Assembly (NCBI RefSeq): GCF_004359215.1 | Contig: NW_027152030.1 | Coordinates: 1,077,627-1,141,626, forward strand | Length of the DNA: 64,000 nt | Source of the DNA: Bremia lactucae | Lineage: Eukaryota; Oomycota; Peronosporomycetes; Peronosporales; Peronosporaceae | Reading direction: 5' to 3' | In this document: positions 21,229-31,880 of the stretch, piece after piece | How the letters are laid out: each line of letters opens with the position of its first letter | Numbering within the stretch: position 1 is the first letter of the stretch | Translations under genes and position numbers: made by a program | The notes under the pieces: generated by a model | The model's input: only the letters and a program-made list of their open reading frames with translations | Databases searched by the model: none | Told to the model about the DNA's origin: nothing

Positions 21229-21258
21229 CGTCCAAGGACAACAAATCCTTCATCTAAC

Positions 21259-22384
21259 ATGGACATGTCAGATGATAGTGGGAATACGCATTACGTTTCG
21301 CGTGAAAGCTACTCCTTTCTAAGTGACATAGAAAGACGTGCGGTCGAACGAATGAGTTCGACCGTAGGGAATGATGCCATCTTGGCCATGCTGTCCGGTT
21401 TGGAAAGAGATGCCCTCTATTCAGCCATCGTCATGTTTATACAACATGAACTCGACGAGGCGAAGGAGAAGGAGAAGGTAACCTTGCTTAATCAGCAAGG
21501 CTCTCAACAGGCAGAACTGTTGGGGTCGCAACAGGTACAGACCCCTGTACCTGCGATGACGCACACGCGTCGTCCCGAAACCTTAAAGATTGACATCTCT
21601 AATTATAGGGTAGTCAAAGAAGACTACCTCTCAAGATGGTTGGTCGAGTTTGACGATGCCATAAGGGCACGTCACATCGTCGACGAGCAAATGCAAGTCG
21701 CATTCGCTCAATCAAATTTGCAGATCGTGCCAAAACTTGGGCTTTGGGCCTCAAGTTGCGCGACCCATATGTCTTTGGGTCGCTAGAGGCTTTTAAAGCC
21801 CGGCTCAAACAGACATTTCAACCGCAAGGGCTGAGTTCAGAGCTCATTCAGAGCTTCTGAAACTCAAGCAAGGCAAGCGTGAGGTACACGCATATGTCCA
21901 GCACATACGACTCTTAGCGAATTATATTACAAATAACCCAGTCCATGAACACACGTTGATTACGGTGTTCATGCAAGGTCTTACGGATGGTCCCGTAAAT
22001 ACCCACCTGTTCCGCTTTGAACTGGATACGCTTGAAGAAGCAATATCCGTTGTGGAACAGGAGGACTTTAGCTTGAGACAGGCTCAAGCTAATTCGTCAT
22101 CATATCGTCTACTAAGACGACACGAGTTAGGAGGTCCAGAACCCATGGACCTCTCTTATGTCGAAAGCGAGAGACCTCGCTTTTCGAGCAATAAGCGATT
22201 GCAGAAATGCCATCGCTGCCAAAAGTTAGGACAATACGCTCATTAGCGTAGTGCCCCACGCCCAGCAGCGAAAGGTACTGAACGTAATTTTGGACCGTAT
22301 GCAAAAAAGGCAACGGTCGCGGTCCGACGTTGTTGCGAAATCGCAACAGCGAGGCGGACCGCCAAAAACGGTCAGGGTCAGTAG
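21259..22384 (+). pseudogene. Gag, A0
   Basis: Starts at ATG 21259 (MDMSDDSGNTHYVSRESYSF). Acidic N terminus, then a capsid-like helical region (KLRDPYVFGSLEAL and ELDTLEEAISVVEQEDF), then a zinc-knuckle-like motif CHRCQKLGQYAH near 22207. A frameshift near 21720 and an in-frame TAG at 22244-22246 break it. In the knuckle the His of CX2CX4HX4C is Gln here and Tyr in A4, and the last Cys is Ser here. Confidence 0.85.
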
Positions 22385-22720
22385 GGGTGCAACGCCCTAC
22401 TGATTCAGCAACCTCAAGAGAATTTGCAAACCTCTTAACTAAAGTTGCTCCAGGCACACACTCATTATGTGTCTCTGCACCTGGTGATGATGTATCCCTC
22501 ATCACTTTGAAGTTAAAAGTGACAAATGATTTGTCACTTAGAGCCCTAGTGGACTGCGGAGCGTCGAATAACTTTATTCGTCGCCAGTCGCTAGAGGGTC
22601 GTATGCTCAACTATGTTGACCCGATATCCCTCCAACGAGGGTGACGGTGCGTCTAGCGACAGGCGCATCGATAACAGTTATAAACGCGTAGTGAAATTTC
22701 ACTACACGTTAAAAGATTTA
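22385..22720 (+). pseudogene. Retropepsin-like protease, A0
   Basis: The active-site region reads LRALVDCGASNNFIRRQSL, where D-[ST]-G has become D-C-G. The flanking sequence KLKVTNDLSL and the continuing ...RLATGASIT match the same domain of A4. The frame breaks after 22644, and the C-terminal ILG-type motif is not intact. In other families of the window (B) the motif is a proper DSGAS. Confidence 0.8.
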
Positions 22721-23639
22721 CAGTACGATGATGATTTTATCGTACTGGATTTATTTGACAAATTTGATGTCATCCAACGTTAACCGTGGCTCAGAAATAC
22801 GAGCCAAGGATCAGCTGGCAGCATCGATCCGTAAAGATGCCTGCCACTTGTTCATCAGGTGGCCATCTGATGAACGTCTTGGAGCATCCACAATCATTTG
22901 GATGTACTACGAGTGAGTGCGATGGCCTCACTTGTGGTACGGTCGTTATTACAACAGCGCAAGATCACAGTGTGATTACTAATCGCACTGTGGAGTCAGC
23001 TGCCGGCGGCTGTACTAATGCACAGGCAGCACCGAAAGTCTACTATTCGAAGAAGTCGAGTGGATTGAGACATGAATGCACGCCTAGCTGGCGACATTCA
23101 AAAAGTATACCGGTTGCTTCAAGGGACAACACGATGATCCTAGGTCGAGGAGAGAGTCGACCGTAGAAGACCCGACTGCGACAGCGCAACAACACTCGGA
23201 AGACGTTGAGAAAAAAGGTCTTCATGTACTTGAGGAGAAATCTCCTCAAATAGTTGAAGTAACTAGACGTCAAGATCCCGAGAGATTAATCCCTAGATAG
23301 AAACCGAGACATTATTTGTCTTGGTTAATAACGGTTCAAGAGTAGGCGCTTATACTCTTGATCTGTATGCGCCTCCGAAGTAAACTTCGGAGATAACTCA
23401 ATTACCAACCCTAAAGCCTAAACGATTCTTGAGAGAATTGTATAGTGGTAAAATCAAGCAGATCTGCGTTCTCGTCACGGAGGACGAATACGTAACCGAT
23501 ATTTGGTCAGCGGTATTTTTTTGCATAGAACGAACGGGTTTTCAGTAGCTCATAGATGGACGAAAGTGTCCTCGATGAGAAGACTCGGATTGAAAGATAT
23601 GCTACTCAAGCTTGGGAGTCTTTACAGACATATCCTATA

Positions 23640-24610
23640 CATAATGATTTGATCGATTTCTAGGATGTATTCTTTGAATCCGTACCGTACCGTGCGAGTT
23701 GCCTAAGGATAATGGCACTCGACACGAAATCGACTTGATATCAGATTTGAAATTATGTGTCATGAAGCAATGGACATTGCCTCGTGAATAAGTATTAGTG
23801 ATCGATAAATTCTTTAACGATCGATTAAAAGCGGGTCATGTAAGGGAGTCAACCTCCCCACATAGCTCTCTGACCTTCTGTGTGCGAAAGGCCACAGGAG
23901 GATGGCGGATAGTGCACGCATTCAACAAACTGAATGCTGCAACGATAACGACTCAAACGCCAATACCTAAAAAAGACATAATGATAGATGGTATGTTTAA
24001 AAGTACGATCTTTTTATCTATGGATCTGATGGATGGGTTCTATCAAATCCTTATACGTGAACGGGACATCCCGTACACAGCAGCGAGCACTCCCAGTGGG
24101 ATGCTCTGGGAATAGCTAGTAATGCTAGAGAGGCATAGTAACGCCCCTGCAATATTCAACAGATGCGTAACGGATCTGTTAAGCCCGGTACGAGAATTCG
24201 CACCGAATTATTTTGACGATGTATTCGTTCATAGCCGGGCCATGGACGGAAAGACGGACGTGAAAGTTCATAAAACTTACGTTCATCAGGTTCTTACACT
24301 TATGCGAAAGCATAAGTTGTACGCAAATCTCAAGAAGTGAATTTTCGCTGCAAGCAAAATACCACTTCTTGGGTGCATCGTCGGTAAACACGGCGTGCGC
24401 CCTGACCCCGAAAAGATCAAGGCAATCACCGACCAGTTCCAGTCGATGTCAAGGGACTTAGAAAGTTCTTTGGTTTAGCGGCGTACTTGCACAAGTACTC
24501 TCGCAATCATGCAGAGATGACAGTTCATCTATCTCATCTCTTGAAATAAGACGAGAAATGGTTATAAAAACGCTGATTGTCAGCGTTCGTTTGAATGTAT
24601 CAAGCAAAGC
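23640..24610 (+). pseudogene. Reverse transcriptase, A0
   Basis: Motifs in order: GGWRIVHAFNKLNAAT, the Asp motif LSMDLMDGFYQI, and YFDDVFVHSRAMDGK. Between the last two, the frame has a TAG at the Trp of WEW (24113-24115), followed by LVMLERHSN where A1 has IVMPQGLGI. The same altered block occurs in A2, A3 and A4. Further breaks occur near 24340 and 24548. The domain cannot be active. Confidence 0.9.
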
Positions 24611-24613
24611 TTA

Positions 24614-25159
24614 ATGCAATCGCCCATCTTGGCGATTGCAGATCAAGACAGACTATTCCATGTGGTCTGTGACGCCAGCGATTACGCAATTGGCTGCGCG
24701 TTAATGCAATACGATACAGACGGCGCGGAGCGCGTCGTCTGTTACCAATCGGGCCAGTTGCAACCAGCTGAACGCAATTACCCAGTGCATGACAAGAAAG
24801 CCCTTGCTATGAAATATGCATTGGCTAAATTTAGGGTCTATCTTATCGGAGATAGACCGTTTATCGTATATACTGACCAAGCGTCATTACTCACGGCCGT
24901 AAACAGCCCACACCCCTCGCAAAGAATGGCGAGGTGGCTATCCTTTTCCGTGGAGTATAATTTCTCCGAGGAGTATAAACCAGGACGACTTCATGTCGTC
25001 GCTGATGCGTTATCACGTCGACCCGATTTAGAGTCGGCAGTGCACTCCAACAGTGAAATTAATCCCGCTGTTGCAACACTCACTACGAGTGTTCCGTCAT
25101 CAACCTTAGTAGATGACACAAAGGAAGCCTACACAGAAGATACGGACCTTTATGTTTAA
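24614..25159 (+). pseudogene. RNase H, A0
   Basis: The longest open segment of A0 pol. FHVVCDASDYAIGCALMQ starts the domain; the ERNYPVHDKKALAMKYALAK block and the DQASLL motif (catalytic D/E residues) follow; YKPGRLHVVADALSRRP ends it. All three segments are in the correct order. It is followed after about 80 bp by the integrase zinc-binding domain. Confidence 0.9.
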
Positions 25160-25240
25160 TGGATCATTTAATGAATCCATCCAATAAATCTTACAAAGAT
25201 TTACCGGCTTTGTATCCATCGGATCCGATCGATACACAAC

Positions 25241-26428
25241 ATGCAACGGCTTATTGTATTACACAGCCGTCACCGGCGACACTTCACGTGTCTCGTCCCA
25301 ACTCACAATGATTTGCGCTTGCGTATCATGTATGAGTGTTACGATGCATCAACAAGTGGGCATCGTGGACGTGAGAAGACTTACCTCACAGTAAGTCGCG
25401 ACTTTTACTGGACCCGCCAGTATCAGTTCGTGCGCAAGTACATTCGTGCTTGCGAGGAGTGTCAACGGGTGAAGCCTAGCCCTTCATCCCGTGCACCTAT
25501 TTAACATCTAACAGTTCCGGCAGAGTGTTGGCAGTCCGCATCTATGGACTTCGTCTTCGGATTTCCCGAAGACGATCACAAAAACAATGGAATCCTTGTT
25601 TTTGAAGGCAGATTCAGCCAGATGGTTCATCTGGTTGCACTACCAGCGTGAATTACGGCTCCGGGCTGTGCCCGTGCCTTTATCGACCCGGTATTCAAAC
25701 TCCACGGTTTACTTCGTGAATAGGTCTCAGATAGAGATTCATGATTCACGGCGGAGTTTTGGCTTTCCGTGTTCCAATCTCTCGGAACACGGCTGACTAT
25801 GTCAACATCCGATCTCCCAGAAACGGATGGCCAAACAGAACGCGTAAATTGCGTCCTCGAAGAGATACTTCGAGGTTACGTCCAATCGTATCCGAATTGA
25901 AGCGAGTTTTTAACGATGGTCGATTCGCCATCAACAATTCGGTGCATGCGTCTACAACGCATACCCACCCAGTAAGAGATGACCCTCTAGTTTAGGTGGG
26001 GGGACTCGCACGAGCAAAACCATTTCTGGCTCATGCTCATCACGCGTCGAAGTTAAAAACGACGCGAGTGATGTCGATGTCGATTTCTTCGATATCGAAG
26101 ATGAGAGAAAGATCTCATGGCAGTGCGAATAAAGCGTACTGAAAAAGACAGAAGAAATGAGTTAGCAGAGGAATTTCTGCTGACTTGAGAATCAGCAATC
26201 CGTGACGTACAGGATTCCATTAGTAACGCAATGGACCGTCAGAAACAAAATGCAGACAAACATGGAAGAGCAAATGTTCATTCATTCAAAATAAATGATC
26301 TAGTGCTACTCCCTACGGTAAACCTATCTAAGCTTGTAATCACTAATGTGATCGCGAACCAGATTCTCATGTTGAATGTGGAGTTTGTCATGCCGGTTCC
26401 GAGTTACCTCAAAACTGCGATGAGCTGA
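25241..26428 (+). pseudogene. Integrase, A0 (frameshifted)
   Basis: The HHCC domain is readable: GHRGREKTYLTVSRDFYW then YIRACEECQRVKPSPSSRAP. The catalytic core follows in pieces (SMDFVFGFPEDD, then TSDLPETDGQTERVNCVLE), broken by frameshifts near 25504, 25590 and 25800. The C-terminal domain is represented by MDRQKQNADKHGRANVHSF. The segment after this, corresponding to LPRRMRTHPTFY in the other copies, is deleted. Confidence 0.85.
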
Positions 26429-27908
26429 CGACAGCTTATCACGAAGAGCGGGATATTTCCGTTCGTACTCCAACATGGAGTACGATCTCTTCGAACGGTC
26501 TTCCGACCGCTCGGTATGCTAAGCCTGCATCGTCTGCTTCAACGAGCGACGCTTGCCACGCTCGTGGTCAAGTACCTCCTCCAAATAATGGAGGAAGCGA
26601 TCGATTTTATCGAACTTCGACATTAGATCCGACACACAGTTCGGATCTAATTTCCCTCCTCCACCACAACGATTGGTGAATTCCCACGGTGGTCAACGTT
26701 TACTTAGAACCGTATGCAGAACCATCGTGATTTGAAGATGCCATGAACGAGTTATCTTGTTCGCTGGCGTGGTTGTCCACCTTCACATGACAGCTGGGAG
26801 CCTTGTTCCCAGCTGGTTGCTGACGTTGAGGGCCTCGTCCGTCAGTATGACGAGACCCATCCGATGGTTCAGAAGGTCCATCGAAAAACACGCGCCCCTG
26901 GCACCTGTTGACCGATTGCAAAACGTCAATCGCATCCCGCATCTCAATCGAGATACGAGCCCTTCCCCAGGGTGAAGAAAGGGAATAGACATCCCCTTTT
27001 ACCCTCTTCGAGTTGTGAACACAACACGGACAGGGATCACCCCACGTGAGGCATGGAAGCCCAACCTCACGTGACAACCGATGCAATTTATACTTTGCAC
27101 CGGTCGGAGTTCGTTTCTCAAACTTAACGCGATTCGCGTTAAGTTTTTGAAGCCAGGCTTCGCGTCCAATGTATTTAACATTGCGAATGAACGCGCTCCA
27201 GGCTTGCATAAGCGAGACTTTATATTGCTTATTGTTGCCACTAAACCATCGATGCTTGGAAAAAGCATCGAGATAGAGAGCTTCCTCAGCGCGAAAGTTC
27301 TTCGCGCTGGGATCAAGGCCATGTAGCTTTGTCGCAATAAATAAGGGATATTTATTGTGAGGAGTAGTCTCTCCAGACAAGCTATTGATTAGCCGTTCTG
27401 GCTAAAGTCACGGCTTCTTCTCATGGGTGAGATGAGACATTTTAATGTCTTCACTCACCTTAGTGGTACCCCCTGAAGCAGGGGTACCACAAGAACTTTT
27501 CTTACGATGGCTTACGCCATCGTCATCACCTTGCACAGAAACAGGTGCAGGTGACCGTACGGGAGACAGAACGGGCGACGAGGGATCATCCTCATCATCG
27601 GAACTAAATATACTATTAACTCGTCTATCAGAATGAGCCCTCTCGTTCGAAGGCTCATAGTCAGCCGCCTGACGTTTATCAGGCAACTGTTCTATTCTCC
27701 CCGAGTCGGCCATTTCGTCCGACTCGCATTCGCAGTCGACCTCCAAAGAGGGGTCGTATTCACGTGGTGAATCATTACGTGCACTCGCAACATCTAGTGT
27801 TGCGCGAGTAGAAGATACTACGGCAGACGTTCCGTCTGCCGCAAGAGATAACAGTGCGTCGTCTGCGGCTGCACGAACCGCAGCCGAAGGCGCCGCACTA
27901 TCAGCACC
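26400..27908 (-). pseudogene. Conserved antisense frame of family A (best copy), A0
   Basis: One frame runs on the minus strand from about 27908 to 26700, interrupted only by two nearby stops (TGA and TAG around 27400-27410). The initiating Met region is missing. N terminus: Ala/Ser/Asp-rich, including DCECESDEMADSG and SSDDEDDPSSP. Middle: SGETTPHNKYPLFIATKLHG, LDPSAKNFRAEEALYLDAF, HRWFSGNNKQYKVSLMQAW, INxIR-type segment NANRVKFEKRTPTGAKYK, then the cysteine motif LPCLTWGDPCPCC, DVYSLSSPWGRARISIEMRD and GRVFFDGPSEPSDGSRHTDG. After a stop at 26700 a shifted frame continues as a coiled coil (DLMSKFDKIDRFLHYLEEVL, YSMLEYERKYPALRDKLSSA). It is much better preserved than pol of the same element. 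Confidence 0.65.
26753..26863 (+). pseudogene. Chromodomain, A0
   Basis: YLVRWRGCPPSHDSWEP followed by LVRQYDETHP. Fully readable but out of frame with upstream integrase. It overlaps, on the opposite strand, the C-terminal part of the conserved antisense frame. Confidence 0.85.
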
Positions 27909-28048
27909 CCGTATGAATTGTTCTTCGTGCGATGGATTTTAAAATGATGTTTTTGACCAATCAACATCATTTTTTTGAATTAAGTGGTCACATAGTGACC
28001 GCTCTATCCAATGACAGTCAGAGTGATTGTCGTTTAAGGGAGGAGTGA

Positions 28049-28490
28049 TGTAACGGGGTGTATCGTTACATGAAATTAACACTTAAAGGTTGTTAATTAA
28101 CATATTATCTAAAAGGTAGATAATATTTGGAGGATATTTCTTTATATAGTAATGTATCCAAATCTTATCCATAAATAGGTTCAGGCCATTATATCTATTT
28201 ATCCTGCAGACTAATCAGCTGTAAACGTAAACAAAGAGAAAGACAGATAAGATTTCAATTGCATGTTTAGTATTAGCTTATAATTAAGCTAGCATATACA
28301 GATAGAAAGAAGAGATGCTTGAATATATTAATACAGTTTTCATTTAACCCTTTTTAAGTTAGTTGTCTTAAAGAGAAGTCTTTCTCTGCACGTACTAGTG
28401 TACGTGAAGTGACGTAAGGCACCACTCGCAACTGAAGCAGTGCGAAGTGGACTTGTACTGAAGCAGTACAAGTCGTAGTGCCCCGTAACA
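28049..28490 (+). repeat. 3' LTR of A0 (LTR subtype II)
   Basis: 442 bp, TGTAACGGGG to CCCCGTAACA, perfect terminal inverted repeats apart from none or one base. Preceded by the polypurine tract aagggaggagtga (28036-28048). Followed by target duplication TACTA. Confidence 0.95.
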
Positions 28491-29134
28491 TACTAGGTGA
28501 AAATACGATGTCTATAGACGTTTTACACGTAAGAGCCACCTCTCTTGCCCTACTACATCCCTTGGAGATAGCTAAGGCTAATGTGGCTCTCTGTTTGGAG
28601 CAGCGCGGAGAATATCAATATCTAAAGATATGTTAATGAATACAACTATTCCTGAACCCCAGACTCATGGCCATCTCCAACTCTTTGATACAAAGAAGGA
28701 GATTTTCTCCCTCTTTGCCCTTATACATCTTAATATTCACAACAAGAGGACAAGCCTAAGGCTCCAGATCAGGCACGAGGATGTGCCCTGTTGGTGCTGA
28801 TGCCGCCAAGTGGATGTCCGTTAAAAGTGGACTCATAGTGCATGTTGGCTTCTAGCATTGAATCAACCACCTCTGGGCCTAAGACAGGACATGTTCTATT
28901 TGTCTAGGCCCAAACTAAGCCTTAAGCTTTTTAAAATTACGCCTCTGTAAGTTTGAGAAATAATCCACCCTCATCGGAGGTAAGTCTTGCGAATAGTCCG
29001 GCATATTTTGACTACGAGTGCTACCTAAAAAATATAAAAGCATTCGAACAATTTGAGGTGTAACGGAGCTACCTCACTCCTTCTGTCAAAAAAAAGACTC
29101 TTCTCACTTCAGTTGTTACATTAATTAGCTCTAT

Positions 29135-29480
29135 AAATGACTATCTTAAAGAGTCATTAATAAAATTAAGAAAGGTAACAACTAAAAAGTCGTACAAGCT
29201 CGAAGAGCTTAAGGAGTCATAGCTTAAGGAAGCCAGTGGTTCGTAGACCCAAGCAACAACTCATGCCAGAAATTGTGTACCTTAGGAAGGTACACATCAG
29301 TTGTTGCTTGGGTACCTTAGGAAGGTACACAATTTTTGGCATGAGTTGTTGCTTGGGTCTACGAACCACTGGGTTCCTTAAGCTATGACTCCTTAAGCTC
29401 TTCGAGCTTGTACGACTTTTTGAGTTGTTACCTTTCTTACTTTTTTTAATGACTCTTTGAGATAGTCATCTTAAGGAAGG
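29135..29480. repeat. Large palindrome (about 150-bp arms) of family D LTR-like sequence
   Basis: The left arm (about 29135-29285) and the right arm (about 29320-29475) are reverse complements with few mismatches; shared landmarks are ggttcgtagacccaagcaac / gttgcttgggtctacgaacc and gtcgtacaagctcgaagagc / gctcttcgagcttgtacgac. The central part has a further repeat ccttaggaaggtacaca. The right arm resembles LTR-like DNA at 46050-46150 and 47120-47220. Confidence 0.8.
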
Positions 29481-29552
29481 CTTTTTACTCTCACTGATCA
29501 AAGCAAAACTCTAAAGAAGACACGACACTCTGTCTCGGTTTGAAGAGAAACT

Positions 29553-29630
29553 AAAAAAGAAGCACCATTTGCATGTATAGTATATATACCCTAATTACTT
29601 TAAAAAAAGAAGCACCATTTGCATGTATAT
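29553..29630 (+). repeat. Short direct repeat pair, 51-bp spacing
   Basis: The 25-bp sequence starting aaaaaagaagcaccatttgc occurs at about 29554 and again at about 29605. No third copy was seen, and the repeat is not in the other LTRs. Confidence 0.6.
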
Positions 29631-30003
29631 AGTGTAACTACTTTTCAAATAGGTTTCGGCCACCAGATTTCTATCTGGTTGCTGCCTCGGAAATTACCTG
29701 ATTATATGAGATTTTAGTGATATTACCTTTATTAGAAAGGAAAAGGGTCTTTACCCATAAAAAGTGAATTCTTCCACATTAACGTTTACCAACCGAAGTG
29801 TACCATAATTCAAGATACCGGTCAAAGTGTCATCGATTGAGTCTGCCATTCATTATATCGTGCCTCGGCCGCGTCTTTTTACGCTGTCAAGTAGAGCGTC
29901 TGCTCCAAGTTTTGGATTCAAAATTGTGAGTCATTAGTTTTGCAACTTTCATTCGTGATCGAATAGATGGGATGGAAGAATCACTTCAAATTAAGGCTAC
30001 TCC

Positions 30004-30476
30004 TGACGTAACGGAGTGTTTTATCTAATGGATATTATTACTTATAAAAAATATAAAGGGAGAATAAATTTATAATCTGTTAATAGATGTATGATTAAAA
30101 TATCCAATATTACCATTCACAGTAACGATGCAACAGTTCTGTACGTTAATTGATATTAGTCTTTAAATCATCCACGCCAATCGCTGCTAGACGCGCGAAT
30201 TGGTGGTGAGCACTGAGTCGCGATACATATTTAGATTATTAGATAAAGTCAGAAATTTGCAATACATGGAAATTTAAGTAATCAATATAGTTTTATCTGT
30301 TTTCCTTTACGAAGCTTTCTTTGTATTGTTCCTTTAGTCTCTAAGCTTTTTTAGCAACTTTAAAATCATCCTATGCACGTCGTGTACGTGAGGTAAGCAT
30401 AGGCACCTCACCTTCACTGTCATCAGTGCAGGTCGGCTAATACCAAAGCAGAACTAGTTAAATGTGCCTCGTCACA
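30004..30476 (+). repeat. Probable solo LTR (gypsy, subtype unknown)
   Basis: Begins with the motif TGACGTAACGGAG and ends with GTGCCTCGTCACA; these ends are near-inverted versions of each other and similar to the TGTAACGG... termini of family A. Inside, the segment gcacgtcgtgtacgtgaggt resembles the acgtgaagt segment of LTR A. No partner LTR or clear target duplication was found. Confidence 0.45.
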
Positions 30477-31118
30477 CTTCACAAAGAATTCATTCAGGGA
30501 CGCAGCGGCAATTATTCAGCAAACACATATTTTTCTCACCGTGAAAGCAGTCCTCTTCACTGCGAATGAGGACGAAACGTCAACTAGTGGTTGCAGCTAA
30601 CTTGTAGGCGGGCACGTGTTACAGGCTAAAGTTGCCCTAATGTTACACAGTCCCCGTCAAGTACTTAAGTAGATGTTCAATAAAATGGACCCACCACTCG
30701 GGTGTGGTTCACGTTGTGACTCACCCTTGTGTGATGCACATAGGTGCATTCACATAAAAAGGGATGAAGCTTAGCGTTATCCGTTACGCGAGGTATCAAG
30801 AAAGATACGCTCGCTATACATGGTAGTGTTATCTACAGAGATGACGTTTTTGATTGGTAAAAATAGGCATTTATATTTATTGCGATTAAATATAAATCAG
30901 TCTAGAAACAACTTTCTACTAAGTAAGTGCGCACGAGGAGCCGGGTTTCCGCTCCCGTAACGACACTTTTCTAGAGTACTTAGTGTGTTGGGAGAGGTCG
31001 CTAAGGCGCCCACCACAACTACCTCACTGCACGCAAGAGAAGACGGTCAACTGCTTCCTCGCTGTGCTAGTGTGTTGTCTGAGTAGAGCGTGGCCGCATT
31101 ACGACGTGCCCGCCTACA
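30477..31118 (+). other. Region upstream of family B gag, probable LTR/leader
   Basis: No frame. It ends ...CGCCTACA immediately before CT and a TGGTAGCAG primer-binding motif at 31121, so at least its 3' part should be the end of the family B 5' LTR. The LTR start could be TGTTACACAG near 30640, but no second LTR copy exists in the window to confirm it. Confidence 0.4.
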
Positions 31119-31173
31119 CTTGGTAGCAGTTGAACATTTCCCCCGACCCGCACCACTGTGTGTGTACGTGGAA

Positions 31174-31880
31174 ATGAGCCTAAACATCAATCGGGCTCAA
31201 TTCCCTCACCTCTCCGAACATCATCGAAAGGTGGCAGGGCATATGGCGCAGGGACTTGGTGAACAAGCCATGGCCAGGCTCCTGAGTAGCCCTCCTGAGC
31301 AACATGTTGCTCAGTTGAAGCAGCTTGAGACATTCTTACTCGGACAGCGGAAAGCCGCATCTGAGGCACTAGGCCATGCTGCGGCGGAGTTCGCCACTCA
31401 GACTCGGGATGAGCTGAGCCATGAGGAGGCTCGGAGCGAGGCTCTCAACAGGACTGTTGAGATGATCTCTACCCGGCCGCATCACCCGCCAAGCTCGATG
31501 GAACTGCAGCGCACACGATTGTCCACTGGCTTTTAGCCGTGGAGCACTGCGGTGACGCGCAGCTTATCTAGGACAAAAGCCGAATGGTGTCGAGGGCCAT
31601 GTCGCATCTGCGCGGTAAGGCCTCAGATTGGGCTTACTCGGCGCTATTGGTGGAAGGTGCCCACGTTTACGCACGGACTACGGTATAGACCATCGCGACA
31701 GGACCTTTTCAGAAAGGTGCCGTCGACGATGGAAGAGGCAATCCAAATTGCCTTAGTTGAGGAATAATTCTACAACAGTGCCTCGGCGACAGCTTGGTAT
31801 CAGCCGTCGGCCGAGAAGTCAGATGCCACTCGCATGGAGTTGGGCAATGCAGACGTTGTCTGCTATAAATGAGGCTAGCG
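31174..31880 (+). pseudogene. Gag, family B
   Basis: Starts at ATG 31174 (MSLNINRAQFPHLSEHHRKV); the frame upstream has only GTG. Helical N-terminal region, rich in Ala, Gln and Glu (LKQLETFLLGQRKAASEALG). The first open segment ends at 31536; the continuation (RPSRQDLFRKVPSTMEEAIQ) is in another frame up to 31767. No zinc knuckle is intact; only LGNADVVCYK remains near 31850. Confidence 0.7.

Larger units (their letters stand above)
20768..28490 (+). mobile_element. Ty3/gypsy family A, copy A0 (full-length, both LTRs, inactive)
   Basis: 7,723 bp flanked by a perfect 5-bp target duplication TACTA (20763-20767 and 28491-28495). Order: 5' LTR, PBS, gag with degenerate zinc knuckle, protease, spacer, RT, RNase H, integrase (HHCC, core, C-terminal), chromodomain, antisense frame, polypurine tract, 3' LTR. 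The two LTRs differ at roughly 20 of 442 positions by eye, so the insertion is not recent. Stops and frameshifts occur in gag, RT and integrase. Confidence 0.95.
28491..30003. other. Repeat-derived region without genes
   Basis: No frame longer than 60 codons. 28491-29060 shows no similarity I recognise. 29060-29490 is an inverted pair of family D LTR-like segments (see palindrome). 29553-29630 holds two copies of agaagcaccatttgcatgta 51 bp apart. 29640-30003 is AT-rich and contains a caccagatttctatctggt hairpin similar to one inside LTR-like DNA at about 46975. Confidence 0.5.

Noticed and set aside
30640..31118. Precise LTR boundaries for family B
   Set aside because: Only one side is visible; no second LTR in the window, so I give it only as a probable leader.
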